This document shows positions 33,156-39,974 of a stretch of 39,974 nt of DNA, piece after piece. Made by a program: the position numbers and the translations under genes. Location of the stretch: the NCBI GenBank assembly GCA_023252155.1, contig JAHEXJ010000011.1, positions 1 through 39,974 on the forward strand. The letters are read 5' to 3'. Under the pieces are notes generated by a model. That model did no database searches. It saw nothing but the letters and a program-made list of their open reading frames with translations, and was not told the origin of the DNA. Positions within the stretch are counted from its first letter, which is position 1, and every line of letters starts with the position of its first letter. The stretch is from Actinomycetes bacterium (GTDB taxonomy: Bacteria; Actinomycetota; Actinomycetes; Nanopelagicales; Nanopelagicaceae).

Positions 33156-34259
33156 TTACGACGCTAGAACTTCGTAAGGATAGTTGTGAGCCTTCGCAAC
33201 TGCTTCGTAATAGATTGCGCCTTCGTGGACATTGAGTCCCAGACTAAGGCCCTTGTCAGTCTTGAGTGCTTCTCGCCAACCCTTGTTCGCGATGGAGAGT
33301 GCATACGGAAGGGTCGCATTGGTGAGCGCGTACGTTGAGGTAACCGGTACGGCCCCTGGCATGTTGGCAACGCAGTAAAAGACGCTGTTATGGATGGCAA
33401 ATGTCGGCTCAGCATGCGTAGTGGCGTGTGAGTCGGCGAAGCAACCACCTTGATCAATTGCAATATCCACTAGCACGGAGCCGGGCTTCATTCGCTTTAC
33501 TTGATCGTTGCTTACCAACTTAGGTGCCTTAGCACCGTGAACCAGAACGGCTCCGACCACGAGATCTGCTTGGGAAATCTCGCGATCAATCGCGTGGTAA
33601 GAAGCTGCAAGAGTCTTGATGCGTCCGGAATAAAGAGCATCGATGTACTGAAGACGTGGAACGCTCCGGTCGATGACGGTGACATCAGCGCCCATTCCAA
33701 GTGCAATCACGGCAGCGTTGAGTCCAGCTACGCCTCCCCCAATGACAACAACTTTGCCTGGAGCAACTCCTGGTACGCCAGCTAGAAGGACTCCGCGACC
33801 GCCATTTGGTTTTTGGAGTACAGAGGCTCCGACCTGCGTCGCCATTCGACCGGCAACCTCACTCATCGGAGCAAGAAGTGGAAGCTGCCCATTAACTTCG
33901 ACGGTCTCATAAGCGATGGCAGTGGTGCCGCTTTCAATAAGGGCATCAGTGCACGGCTTAGACGCGGCCAGATGCAAATATGTAAAGAGGATTTGCCCCT
34001 TTCGCATCAATGGATACTCGGCAGCTATGGGTTCCTTGACCTTGAGAATAAGGTCGGCCTCTGCCCATACTTCTTGCGCCGTTTTGCGAATCTGTCCACC
34101 TAATGAAGAAAAATCTTCGTCTGAAATTGAAGAGCCAATTCCTGCGCCGGATTCGATTACAACTGAATGTCCTGCCCTTATGAATTCACTAACACCTTCT
34201 GGGGTGATGGCTACACGAGATTCTTGACTCTTTATTTCCTTTGGAACACCAACGATCAT
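33156..34259 (-). CDS. ald: Alanine dehydrogenase
   Basis: Ald interconverts alanine with pyruvate and ammonia using NAD. The 367-residue protein has GVPKEIKSQESRVAITPEGV (about 4-23, substrate-binding Arg), the catalytic Lys in LILKVKEP, the His in FTYLHLAAS, the Rossmann motif VVIGGGVAGLNAA (about 171-183) and the NMPGAVPVTSTYALTNATLP block (about 300-319). AGGAG stands six bases before ATG 34259. It lies between pyrG and xerD, possibly one transcript. Confidence 0.95.
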   Translation of the reverse strand: MIVGVPKEIKSQESRVAITPEGVSEFIRAGHSVVIESGAGIGSSISDEDFSSLGGQIRKTAQEVWAEADLILKVKEPIAAEYPLMRKGQILFTYLHLAASKPCTDALIESGTTAIAYETVEVNGQLPLLAPMSEVAGRMATQVGASVLQKPNGGRGVLLAGVPGVAPGKVVVIGGGVAGLNAAVIALGMGADVTVIDRSVPRLQYIDALYSGRIKTLAASYHAIDREISQADLVVGAVLVHGAKAPKLVSNDQVKRMKPGSVLVDIAIDQGGCFADSHATTHAEPTFAIHNSVFYCVANMPGAVPVTSTYALTNATLPYALSIANKGWREALKTDKGLSLGLNVHEGAIYYEAVAKAHNYPYEVLAS

Positions 34260-34309
34260 TTCCCACTCCTATGTATGACGGCTTTGTCAGTTGGTCAGCC
34301 TACTCTTGG

Positions 34310-35959
34310 TCAAGAGCTTGCTTTGACAGCCTTTGCCGCGATTGCCGCTGAAATAAGGCCCATAAATAGCGGATGCGGACGCGTTGGCCGTGATCGGAAT
34401 TCTGGGTGTGCTTGCGTCCCGACGTAATAAGGGTGCACATCTTGCGGCAATTCTACGAATTCAACTAAATCTCGTTCAGGGAAATGTCCAGAGAAGCGAA
34501 GTCCCGCCTCAATAAGTCGTTGTCTGTACTCGTTATTGACTTCATAGCGGTGGCGGTGGCGTTCTGAAATCTCAGAAACGCCATAAGTCTTTGCAACCAA
34601 TGATTTTGGATCCAATACTGCTCGGTACAATCCAAGTCGCATACTTCCGCCCATGTCGGCTTCACCGGCAACGACTGCGTGTTGATCCTTCATCGTTGAA
34701 ATGACGGGCGATTTGGTTTCAGGAGCGAACTCAGCCGAATTTGCATCAGCAATACCTGCAAGGTTTCTGGCTCCTTCAATGACCATGCATTGCAGACCAA
34801 GACAAAGTCCCAAAGAGGGTATCTTGGATACTCGCGCGAAATGAAGAGCGCCAACTTTTCCTTCGATCCCACGAACACCAAACCCACCAGGGACACAAAT
34901 TGCATCGACATCGGAAAGGTTGGCTTTTGCGCCTTCCCAAGTTTCGCATTCATCGCTTGCAACCCACTTGATTTCAACCTTCGAGTCATTTCCAAAACCA
35001 CCAGCTCGAAGCGCCTCGGTTACCGATAGATATGCGTCCGGCAGATCAATGTATTTTCCAACCAATGCAACACGAACGCTGTGCTTTGGATGGTGCACCT
35101 TGGCAAGTAGACCATCCCATTCAGCCCAATCCACGTCCTTAAAAGGAAGTCCAAGGCGTCGGACCACGTATGCGTCAAGGCCCTCTGAATGCAAGACTTT
35201 CGGAATGTCATAAATTGAAGGCGCATCCACGGCGGCCACCACTGCTTCAAGATCAACGTCGCACATCATGGAAATTTTTCGCTTGACGCTTGGTGGAATT
35301 TCTCGATCTGAACGAATCACTATTGCATCGGGAGTGATGCCGATACTGCGAAGGGCAGCGACACTATGTTGTGTCGGCTTCGTTTTGAGTTCGCCCGAAG
35401 GTCCAATGTAGGGAACTAGTGAGACGTGCAAGTAAAAGACATTTTCACGACCAACTTCTTGCCGTATCTGTCGCGCGGCCTCGAGGAATGGTTGCGACTC
35501 AATGTCGCCAACGGTTCCGCCAATTTCTGTTATGACGATGTCAATATCGGACGCGGCCATGGCCCGAATACGCTCTTTAATTTCATTTGTAATATGAGGA
35601 ATAACCTGAACGGTCTCTCCGAGATATTCCCCGCGTCTTTCGCGGGCGATAACACGTGAGTACACCTGCCCCGTAGTTACGTTTGCAGAGCCATGGAGAT
35701 TTGTGTCGAGAAAGCGCTCATAATGGCCAATATCAAGATCAGTTTCAGCCCCATCGTCGGTGACGAACACTTCACCGTGTTGAAAGGGGTTCATCGTGCC
35801 TGGATCGACATTGAGGTACGGATCGAGCTTCTGCATCGTGACGCGAATTCCGCGAGATCGGAGCAAACGACCCAAACTTGAGGCGGTCAGGCCTTTGCCT
35901 AGACTTGAGGCGACGCCTCCGGTTACAAATAAATGCTTAGTCACATGAGGTTGGCCCAT
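34310..35959 (-). CDS. pyrG: CTP synthase
   Basis: PyrG aminates UTP to CTP with glutamine. The 549-residue enzyme has the synthetase domain ([20 protein letters not shown], about 9-28; [20 protein letters not shown]) and a class I glutamine amidotransferase domain with nucleophile Cys386 in [10 protein letters not shown] and the His-Glu of HPEFRSRP (about 521-528). ATG 35959 is preferred because a -10 box ends eight bases upstream; an in-frame ATG at 35977 overlaps that box. With nearby cmk (different operon) it supplies CTP/dCTP pools. Confidence 0.96.
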   Translation of the reverse strand: MGQPHVTKHLFVTGGVASSLGKGLTASSLGRLLRSRGIRVTMQKLDPYLNVDPGTMNPFQHGEVFVTDDGAETDLDIGHYERFLDTNLHGSANVTTGQVYSRVIARERRGEYLGETVQVIPHITNEIKERIRAMAASDIDIVITEIGGTVGDIESQPFLEAARQIRQEVGRENVFYLHVSLVPYIGPSGELKTKPTQHSVAALRSIGITPDAIVIRSDREIPPSVKRKISMMCDVDLEAVVAAVDAPSIYDIPKVLHSEGLDAYVVRRLGLPFKDVDWAEWDGLLAKVHHPKHSVRVALVGKYIDLPDAYLSVTEALRAGGFGNDSKVEIKWVASDECETWEGAKANLSDVDAICVPGGFGVRGIEGKVGALHFARVSKIPSLGLCLGLQCMVIEGARNLAGIADANSAEFAPETKSPVISTMKDQHAVVAGEADMGGSMRLGLYRAVLDPKSLVAKTYGVSEISERHRHRYEVNNEYRQRLIEAGLRFSGHFPERDLVEFVELPQDVHPYYVGTQAHPEFRSRPTRPHPLFMGLISAAIAAKAVKASS

Positions 35960-35967
35960 GGGAGACC

Positions 35968-35973
35968 AACCTA
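35968..35973 (-). promoter_or_regulatory. -10 box of pyrG (leaderless or near-leaderless)
   Basis: TAGGTT on the minus strand, then eight bases and ATG 35959. No Shine-Dalgarno sequence. The recN stop is 22 bases upstream of this box. Confidence 0.45.
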
Positions 35974-35995
35974 TCATCTTTAATGGACAATCCCT

Positions 35996-37717
35996 TTATC
36001 CCCGCATAGCAAGGAGTTCTGCGGCGTGTTCGCGAGCACTCTGAGAGTCCTCGAGGCCGGCGAGCATTCGAGCAATTTCCTCCACTCGCAATTCTCCCGT
36101 GACCTTCACGACATCACTCTGGCTGACAGCCCCATCATCATTTTTTCGAACCACAAAATGCGAATCGGCCCAAGCCGCCACTTGAGGAAGATGTGTCACC
36201 ACGACAACTTGCGCAAATTTCGAGAGTTCTCGAAGCCGCCGCCCGACTTCAATGGCAGCTTTGCCACCTACTCCGGCGTCTACCTCATCAAAGATATATG
36301 TGCCCACGGGTTCAGATTTTGCTAGGACTACTTCAAGGGCAAGCATCACCCGTGATAATTCACCTCCGCTTGCGCCCTTTGCTACCTGCACGTGCGGACC
36401 ATCTTTATGGGCTTGAAGAAGCATCGAGACTTCATCTGCCCCTGTCGCTGTAAAAATGCTCGGGTTAAGATTCTTCGAATAATCAGGCGAAACCACCGTG
36501 CAGAAAAATTGGGTATGAGGCATCGAGAGCATATGAATTTCTTCTGACACCGAAGCGGAAAGATGGGAGGCGGATTCGTGTCTGACTTTTGAAAGGACTT
36601 GCGCTCGAGAAATCAATTTCTTTAGTACTGATTCAAGTTCCTCTTCCATTTGAGTGAGACGGTCCTCGCCACCCGTCAGATCAGCAATCGACTCGGCAAC
36701 CAGATCGTTCCTTGTGATCAATTCCAATATCTGCTCGTCAGGGTCCTCCCCTGTTGCAAACCTTTTTAAGAATAAATTGAGTTCGGCGCGACGAGATTGT
36801 GCCGAATCCAGACGGACGGGATCGGCTTCGAGATCTTCAAGGTACACATGGGCAGACTGCGCCGCCTCAGATAGTTGGAAGAAATTATCGGTCAAGGCTG
36901 CCAGAATCTCCGCGATCAGCGGGTCCTTGTCGCTGACAGACTCAAGGCTTCGCTTCGCATTCGCCAGTGCATCTACTACCCCGGAATCCTCCGATAGAAG
37001 GAGCGAGACTGCTTCGCTGACAGATGTTCGAAGCGATTCCACGGACGAAAGACGTGTTATCTCAGATACGAGCGCACTCGTCTCCCCTATTTGGGGTTTG
37101 ATCTTCCTAAAGGCATTTGAAAATTCCTCAAGGGCGGCGATCTCCTTTTCACGAGATGCAGCGTTCTTCTTAAGGGCGGCGATTTTGGCCTTAAAATTGT
37201 TGTACTCGTTCAAGACCAACGTGTAGTTATCTAACGCCTCGGCGCACTCAACTCCTGCGAAGCGGTCGAGGATTTCTCGCTGCTTCGCGACCTTCGTGAT
37301 GCTCATATTCGCTGCTTGTCCATGAATTTCAATCAGAGATTCACCAAGATCTGAAAGAACGCTGGCGGGCACTGCCACTCCCCCAGCTGATGCTCGACTC
37401 TTGCCCTCGGAGTTCAGTGTTCGAGTAAGAATCAACTCGCCTTCATCAACCGTTGCGCCTTTTTCGACAGCCATTTCCTCGATTTTCGGTGGGACTTTGA
37501 AAGTAGCTGTCGCAACTAATCGATCCCGTCCTTTTCTGACAAGGCTGGAGTCGGCCTTGCCACCAAGAACCAACGCAAGTGCGGTAAGGACCATCGTCTT
37601 TCCTGCACCAGTCTCACCTGTAAGAACAGTAAAACCGGGTCCGAATTCAAGAGTGGCTTCTTCGATTACACCGAGTCCGCGAATAGAAATTTCTTCTAGC
37701 TCAGAGCGTTCACTCAC
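35996..37717 (-). CDS. recN: DNA repair protein RecN
   Basis: RecN is an SMC-like ATPase for double-strand-break repair. The 573-residue protein has the N-terminal Walker A GETGAGKT (about 34-41), long central coiled coils rich in Lys/Glu/Ala, an ABC signature in KGASGGELSRVMLALE and Walker B in YIFDEVDAGVGGKAA, ending with THLPQVAAWAD. GTG 37717 is preferred: it overlaps the nadK stop by eight bases and matches where homologues begin (EEISIRGLGVIEEA). A start at 37756 would add 13 unconserved residues. Confidence 0.94.
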   Translation of the reverse strand: MSERSELEEISIRGLGVIEEATLEFGPGFTVLTGETGAGKTMVLTALALVLGGKADSSLVRKGRDRLVATATFKVPPKIEEMAVEKGATVDEGELILTRTLNSEGKSRASAGGVAVPASVLSDLGESLIEIHGQAANMSITKVAKQREILDRFAGVECAEALDNYTLVLNEYNNFKAKIAALKKNAASREKEIAALEEFSNAFRKIKPQIGETSALVSEITRLSSVESLRTSVSEAVSLLLSEDSGVVDALANAKRSLESVSDKDPLIAEILAALTDNFFQLSEAAQSAHVYLEDLEADPVRLDSAQSRRAELNLFLKRFATGEDPDEQILELITRNDLVAESIADLTGGEDRLTQMEEELESVLKKLISRAQVLSKVRHESASHLSASVSEEIHMLSMPHTQFFCTVVSPDYSKNLNPSIFTATGADEVSMLLQAHKDGPHVQVAKGASGGELSRVMLALEVVLAKSEPVGTYIFDEVDAGVGGKAAIEVGRRLRELSKFAQVVVVTHLPQVAAWADSHFVVRKNDDGAVSQSDVVKVTGELRVEEIARMLAGLEDSQSAREHAAELLAMRG

Positions 37718-38570
37718 CGCGCCAGCCTTCAATTGGAAGTTTGAACTTTGCAACAAGTCGATCTGTAAAAAGTATCTCCTTCACGTGAGCAAGTCTGACT
37801 GCATGGGAATCCTTAGTGCACGTGATTCGATCACCCTGTCTCAATGAAAATTTGCGACGCGAATCTGCCGAAAGTAGTGCGTGAGTTGATTCGACGTCTA
37901 TAACGATCTTTGATTCAGGAGAGACCACCATCGGTTTTGAGAAAAGTGCATGAGCTGAAATAGGCAGAACCAGAAGCGCCTTCACTTCCGGCCAAACTAT
38001 CGGTCCCCCAGCAGAAAAGGCGTAAGCCGTAGAGCCAGTTGGTGTCGAGCAGATCAAACCGTCACAACCCCATCGCGACAATGGTCGGTGATCTATCTGA
38101 ACAAAAAGTTCGACCATGGTAGTTTCGCTTCGCTCGATGGTTACTTCATTAAGAGCCCACCCGGAGGAAATCTCCTTTTCGTTTCTTTCAACGCAATACG
38201 CCAGAACGAGTCGCTCTTCGGTGATGAAGGACCGTGCAATTACCGCCGTTACTATCTCATCGAGCGAAGGTTTCTCCACCTCTGCCAAGAAGCCGACCCT
38301 GCCAAGATTCACCCCCAGCAAGGGAATTTGAGTCCCACGAACCGCCTCAGCGGCTCGAAGCATGGTCCCATCTCCTCCGAGAACAATCGCGATTTCAATT
38401 TCGGCCAGAGCCTCTTCAGTGATCGCAGCTAGTCCATCAAGTTCGGCATCTGTTGTAGTAAAGAGAGAAAAACCCGCAGTGGAAAATTGCTTGATGAACT
38501 CTTGTACCGCTTGCCTTGCATCATCCCTATTCGGATTAACTATAAAAAGTATGGATCGTTTCTTGGTCAT
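37710..38570 (-). CDS. nadK: NAD kinase
   Basis: NadK phosphorylates NAD to NADP. The 286-residue protein has SILFIVNPNRDDA (about 6-18), the GGDGTMLRAAEAV motif (about 62-74), GVNLGRVGFLAEV, NEVTIER and the CSTPTGSTAYAFSAGGP block. ATG 38570 overlaps the tlyA stop as ATGA and is the clear start; a longer frame to 38639 only adds an arginine-rich shadow of tlyA. The tlyA-nadK-recN order is the mycobacterial Rv1694-Rv1695-Rv1696 order. Confidence 0.95.
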   Translation of the reverse strand: MTKKRSILFIVNPNRDDARQAVQEFIKQFSTAGFSLFTTTDAELDGLAAITEEALAEIEIAIVLGGDGTMLRAAEAVRGTQIPLLGVNLGRVGFLAEVEKPSLDEIVTAVIARSFITEERLVLAYCVERNEKEISSGWALNEVTIERSETTMVELFVQIDHRPLSRWGCDGLICSTPTGSTAYAFSAGGPIVWPEVKALLVLPISAHALFSKPMVVSPESKIVIDVESTHALLSADSRRKFSLRQGDRITCTKDSHAVRLAHVKEILFTDRLVAKFKLPIEGWRGE

Positions 38571-39355
38571 TGCGGGCCTTGTGCGATCGCGAGATCGACT
38601 GCTTCTTCGTCGATATGGTCGGCTCCCCAACGCAACCATAAGAAATATTCAACGTTGCCCGCGGGTCCTGGCAGAGGACTTGCTGCGATTCCCATCGTTC
38701 CCAGCCCAAGTTCCAACGCTGAACCGGCTACGTCCAAGACCGAAGATCGACGCAGTGCAACATCACGAACGACACCACCTGCCCCCAATCGCTCACGGCC
38801 CACTTCAAACTGGGGCTTAACCATGAGAACAAAATCTGCATCAGGCTTTGATACAGCGGCTAGGGCTGGAAGAACGAGTGTCAGAGAAATAAAAGAAAGG
38901 TCGGCAACTACCAAATCAATGGGCTCACCCACCATCTCACTTGTTAGATGGCGAATATTGGTACGGTCCAGAATCACGACCCTTGGATCCTGCCTCAATT
39001 CCCACGCCATTTGGCCGTATCCGACGTCCACGGCAACAACTTGAGCCGCACCTCTTCGCAGCAACACGTCGGTGAATCCGCCGGTGGATGCTCCAGCATC
39101 TAGGCATTTCTTGCCTTCCACGACAATGTCAGAAAACGCATCCAACGCACCAGCCAGCTTGTGACCCCCGCGGGAGACGAAATCATCTCGTTCTCCCTGC
39201 AACACGATGGAAGTCTCAGCATCGACTTGGGTCGCGGGTTTGGACGCAGGAATGCCTCGAACAATGACTGAACGGGATTCGATGAGATCGGCCGCGTGTT
39301 CGCGTGAGCGGGCTAGACCCCTTCGAACAAGTTCGGCATCCAAGCGAGTCTTCAT
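38567..39355 (-). CDS. tlyA: TlyA family RNA methyltransferase / hemolysin-like protein
   Basis: TlyA 2'-O-methylates C1409 of 16S and, in the longer type, C1920 of 23S rRNA; this affects capreomycin sensitivity. The 262-residue protein has an N-terminal S4 domain (MKTRLDAELVRRGLARSREH, 1-20) and a FtsJ-like methyltransferase domain with RGGHKLAGALD, the AdoMet loop LDAGASTGGFTDVLL (about 86-100), VADLSFISL and MVKPQFEVG (K-D-K-E type residues). Nine bases separate it from the upstream 50-residue gene. Confidence 0.94.
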   Translation of the reverse strand: MKTRLDAELVRRGLARSREHAADLIESRSVIVRGIPASKPATQVDAETSIVLQGERDDFVSRGGHKLAGALDAFSDIVVEGKKCLDAGASTGGFTDVLLRRGAAQVVAVDVGYGQMAWELRQDPRVVILDRTNIRHLTSEMVGEPIDLVVADLSFISLTLVLPALAAVSKPDADFVLMVKPQFEVGRERLGAGGVVRDVALRRSSVLDVAGSALELGLGTMGIAASPLPGPAGNVEYFLWLRWGADHIDEEAVDLAIAQGPQ

Positions 39356-39364
39356 AGGCGAGTA

Positions 39365-39517
39365 CTAAAGACCATCGATTGTGGAAAGTGCCGACTCCAG
39401 TTTGCGGTGGACGCCTTCGAGGCGCCCCGCATGTTCAGAGATTGGAAGCGAATCAATCTCATCTAGTTGGGCCTTCGCGCCTTCAAGGATGTCGGAGGTT
39501 TCGTTCAATTCGCTCAC
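39365..39517 (-). CDS. 50-residue conserved-position small protein (Rv1693-like)
   Basis: A short frame starting at GTG 39517 encodes 50 residues (begins MSELNETSDILEGAKAQLDE, ends ALSTIDGL). It overlaps the stop of the H1-like gene by four bases (GTGA) and ends nine bases before tlyA. The sequence is acidic and heptad-like (Leu/Ile/Ala spacing), suggesting one or two amphipathic helices or a small coiled coil. A tiny gene at the same place before tlyA is known in M. tuberculosis (Rv1693, about 60 residues), which supports reality; function unknown. Confidence 0.7.
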   Translation of the reverse strand: MSELNETSDILEGAKAQLDEIDSLPISEHAGRLEGVHRKLESALSTIDGL

Positions 39518-39867
39518 TTCTTGCCTCCCTTAGCGGCGGTCTTCTTTACTGCCTTTGGTTTAGCCGCTGCAGTCTTCTTCACAGGCACCCTTTTGGCAAC
39601 GGCCTTCTTTGTCGCGGGCTTGCGGGCCGGCTTTGAAGCGGCACGCAATGATGCAACCTCAGACTTCAAAGCATCAAAGTCGCTCTGCTTGACGAAGCCT
39701 CGCTTAGCTACAGCGCGCTCTACTTCCTCTTCAATCTTGGCCTTGATGCTCTCTCCGCTTTCACGCAACCACGTATTGACCGATGCAAGAACCTCGGATG
39801 GATTGTGCTCGCCTTCGGTCAACTTCGAAAGATAGACGCGAAGCGTGCTGAAGATATCGTTAGACAT
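39514..39867 (-). CDS. Small protein with Lys/Ala-rich histone H1-like tail
   Basis: A 117-residue protein in two parts. Residues 1 to about 75 are helical (FSTLRVYLSKLTEGE, IKAKIEEEVERAVAK, FVKQSDFDALKSEVASLRA) and recall phasin- or UbiK/BMFP-like coiled coils. Residues 76-117 are repeats of Lys/Ala/Pro (ARKPATKKAVAKR, KKTAAAKPKAVKKTAAKGGKK), like PhaF- or H1-type DNA-binding tails. It might bind DNA or a membrane/granule surface; neither is shown. AGGGA lies a few bases before ATG 39867. It is first in the run leading to tlyA-nadK-recN. Confidence 0.8.
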   Translation of the reverse strand: MSNDIFSTLRVYLSKLTEGEHNPSEVLASVNTWLRESGESIKAKIEEEVERAVAKRGFVKQSDFDALKSEVASLRAASKPARKPATKKAVAKRVPVKKTAAAKPKAVKKTAAKGGKK

Positions 39868-39974
39868 AGTTCCCTACTTATCCCTAGAGCATTACGGTAC
39901 CTAAATTCTAGAGATTGCGCTTGCCTCCACCTGCCAACGACTTGCTAGACCGCTCGGGGCTTGCCAAAAACGAC
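39868..39974. other. Right edge; possible 3' end of another minus-strand gene
   Basis: A minus-strand frame open from the right edge ends at the stop 39908-39910 (last residues SLAGGGKRNL). It could be the tail of an upstream gene, but about 20 residues cannot be identified. TAGAAT on the minus strand at about 39904-39909 might be a -10 for the H1-like gene. Confidence 0.2.

Noticed and set aside
36654-37226. 190-codon plus-strand frame
   Set aside because: Antisense shadow of the RecN coiled-coil region; serine/arginine-rich composition typical of such shadows.

Overview
The window looks like a compact, mid-GC chromosome segment of a member of the class Actinomycetes. Lineage markers are a mycothiol ligase (mshC), PafB/PafC, actinobacterial HelY, a separate Ppm1-type dolichyl/polyprenyl-phosphate mannose synthase, a GarA-like FHA protein, an FtsR-type MerR regulator and an S4-FtsJ TlyA. 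Several blocks keep the gene order I recall from Mycobacterium and Streptomyces (Rv1822-Rv1832, Rv1693-Rv1699, Rv1707-Rv1713). Spacing is very tight, overlaps are frequent and there are no insertion sequences or phage genes, which suggests a small streamlined genome, perhaps a Nanopelagicales-like aquatic lineage. That placement is inference; I had no database.

Layout. 1-7 kb: mshC (+), a PAC2 protein (-), cobalamin-dependent metH (+), a HAD phosphatase (+) and a RecB-family nuclease (-). 7.2-17.3 kb: one long plus-strand run of trmI, pafB, pafC, tatA, tatC, diacylglycerol kinase, helY, a 5'-3' exonuclease, lnt and ppm1. Neighbours from tatC onward overlap by 1-8 bases. 17.4-30.9 kb is minus strand: NAD epimerase, gcvP, a MerR regulator, a small four-helix membrane protein, the bifunctional nuclease, ftsR, garA, gcvH, pgsA, tRNA-Pro(GGG), a cmk-der fusion, tyrA, aroH, an AT-rich non-coding spacer with repeated palindromes, rluB, scpB and scpA. 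30.9-32.2 kb (+): an orphan ParA and a ribbon-helix-helix-like partner. 32.2-39.9 kb (-): xerD, ald, pyrG, recN, nadK, tlyA, a 50-residue coiled-coil protein and a lysine/alanine-rich H1-like protein.

Functionally this is core housekeeping: thiol and methionine metabolism, Tat export, lipoprotein and glycolipid precursors, glycine cleavage, aromatic amino-acid synthesis, CTP and NADP supply, and chromosome segregation and repair (ScpAB, ParA, XerD, RecN, exonuclease, RecB nuclease, PafBC). There is no obvious new defence or mobile system. The points most worth a second look are: (i) five copies of a TCGATAWATCG palindrome in the spacer between rluB and aroH; (ii) pgsA starting one base after the 3' end of the tRNA-Pro gene, so tRNA 3' processing would yield a leaderless pgsA mRNA; (iii) the Pup-proteasome genes missing from their usual place, with trmI overlapping pafB directly; and (iv) a repeated -10 box at 6-8 bases before the start codon, indicating that leaderless transcription is common here.
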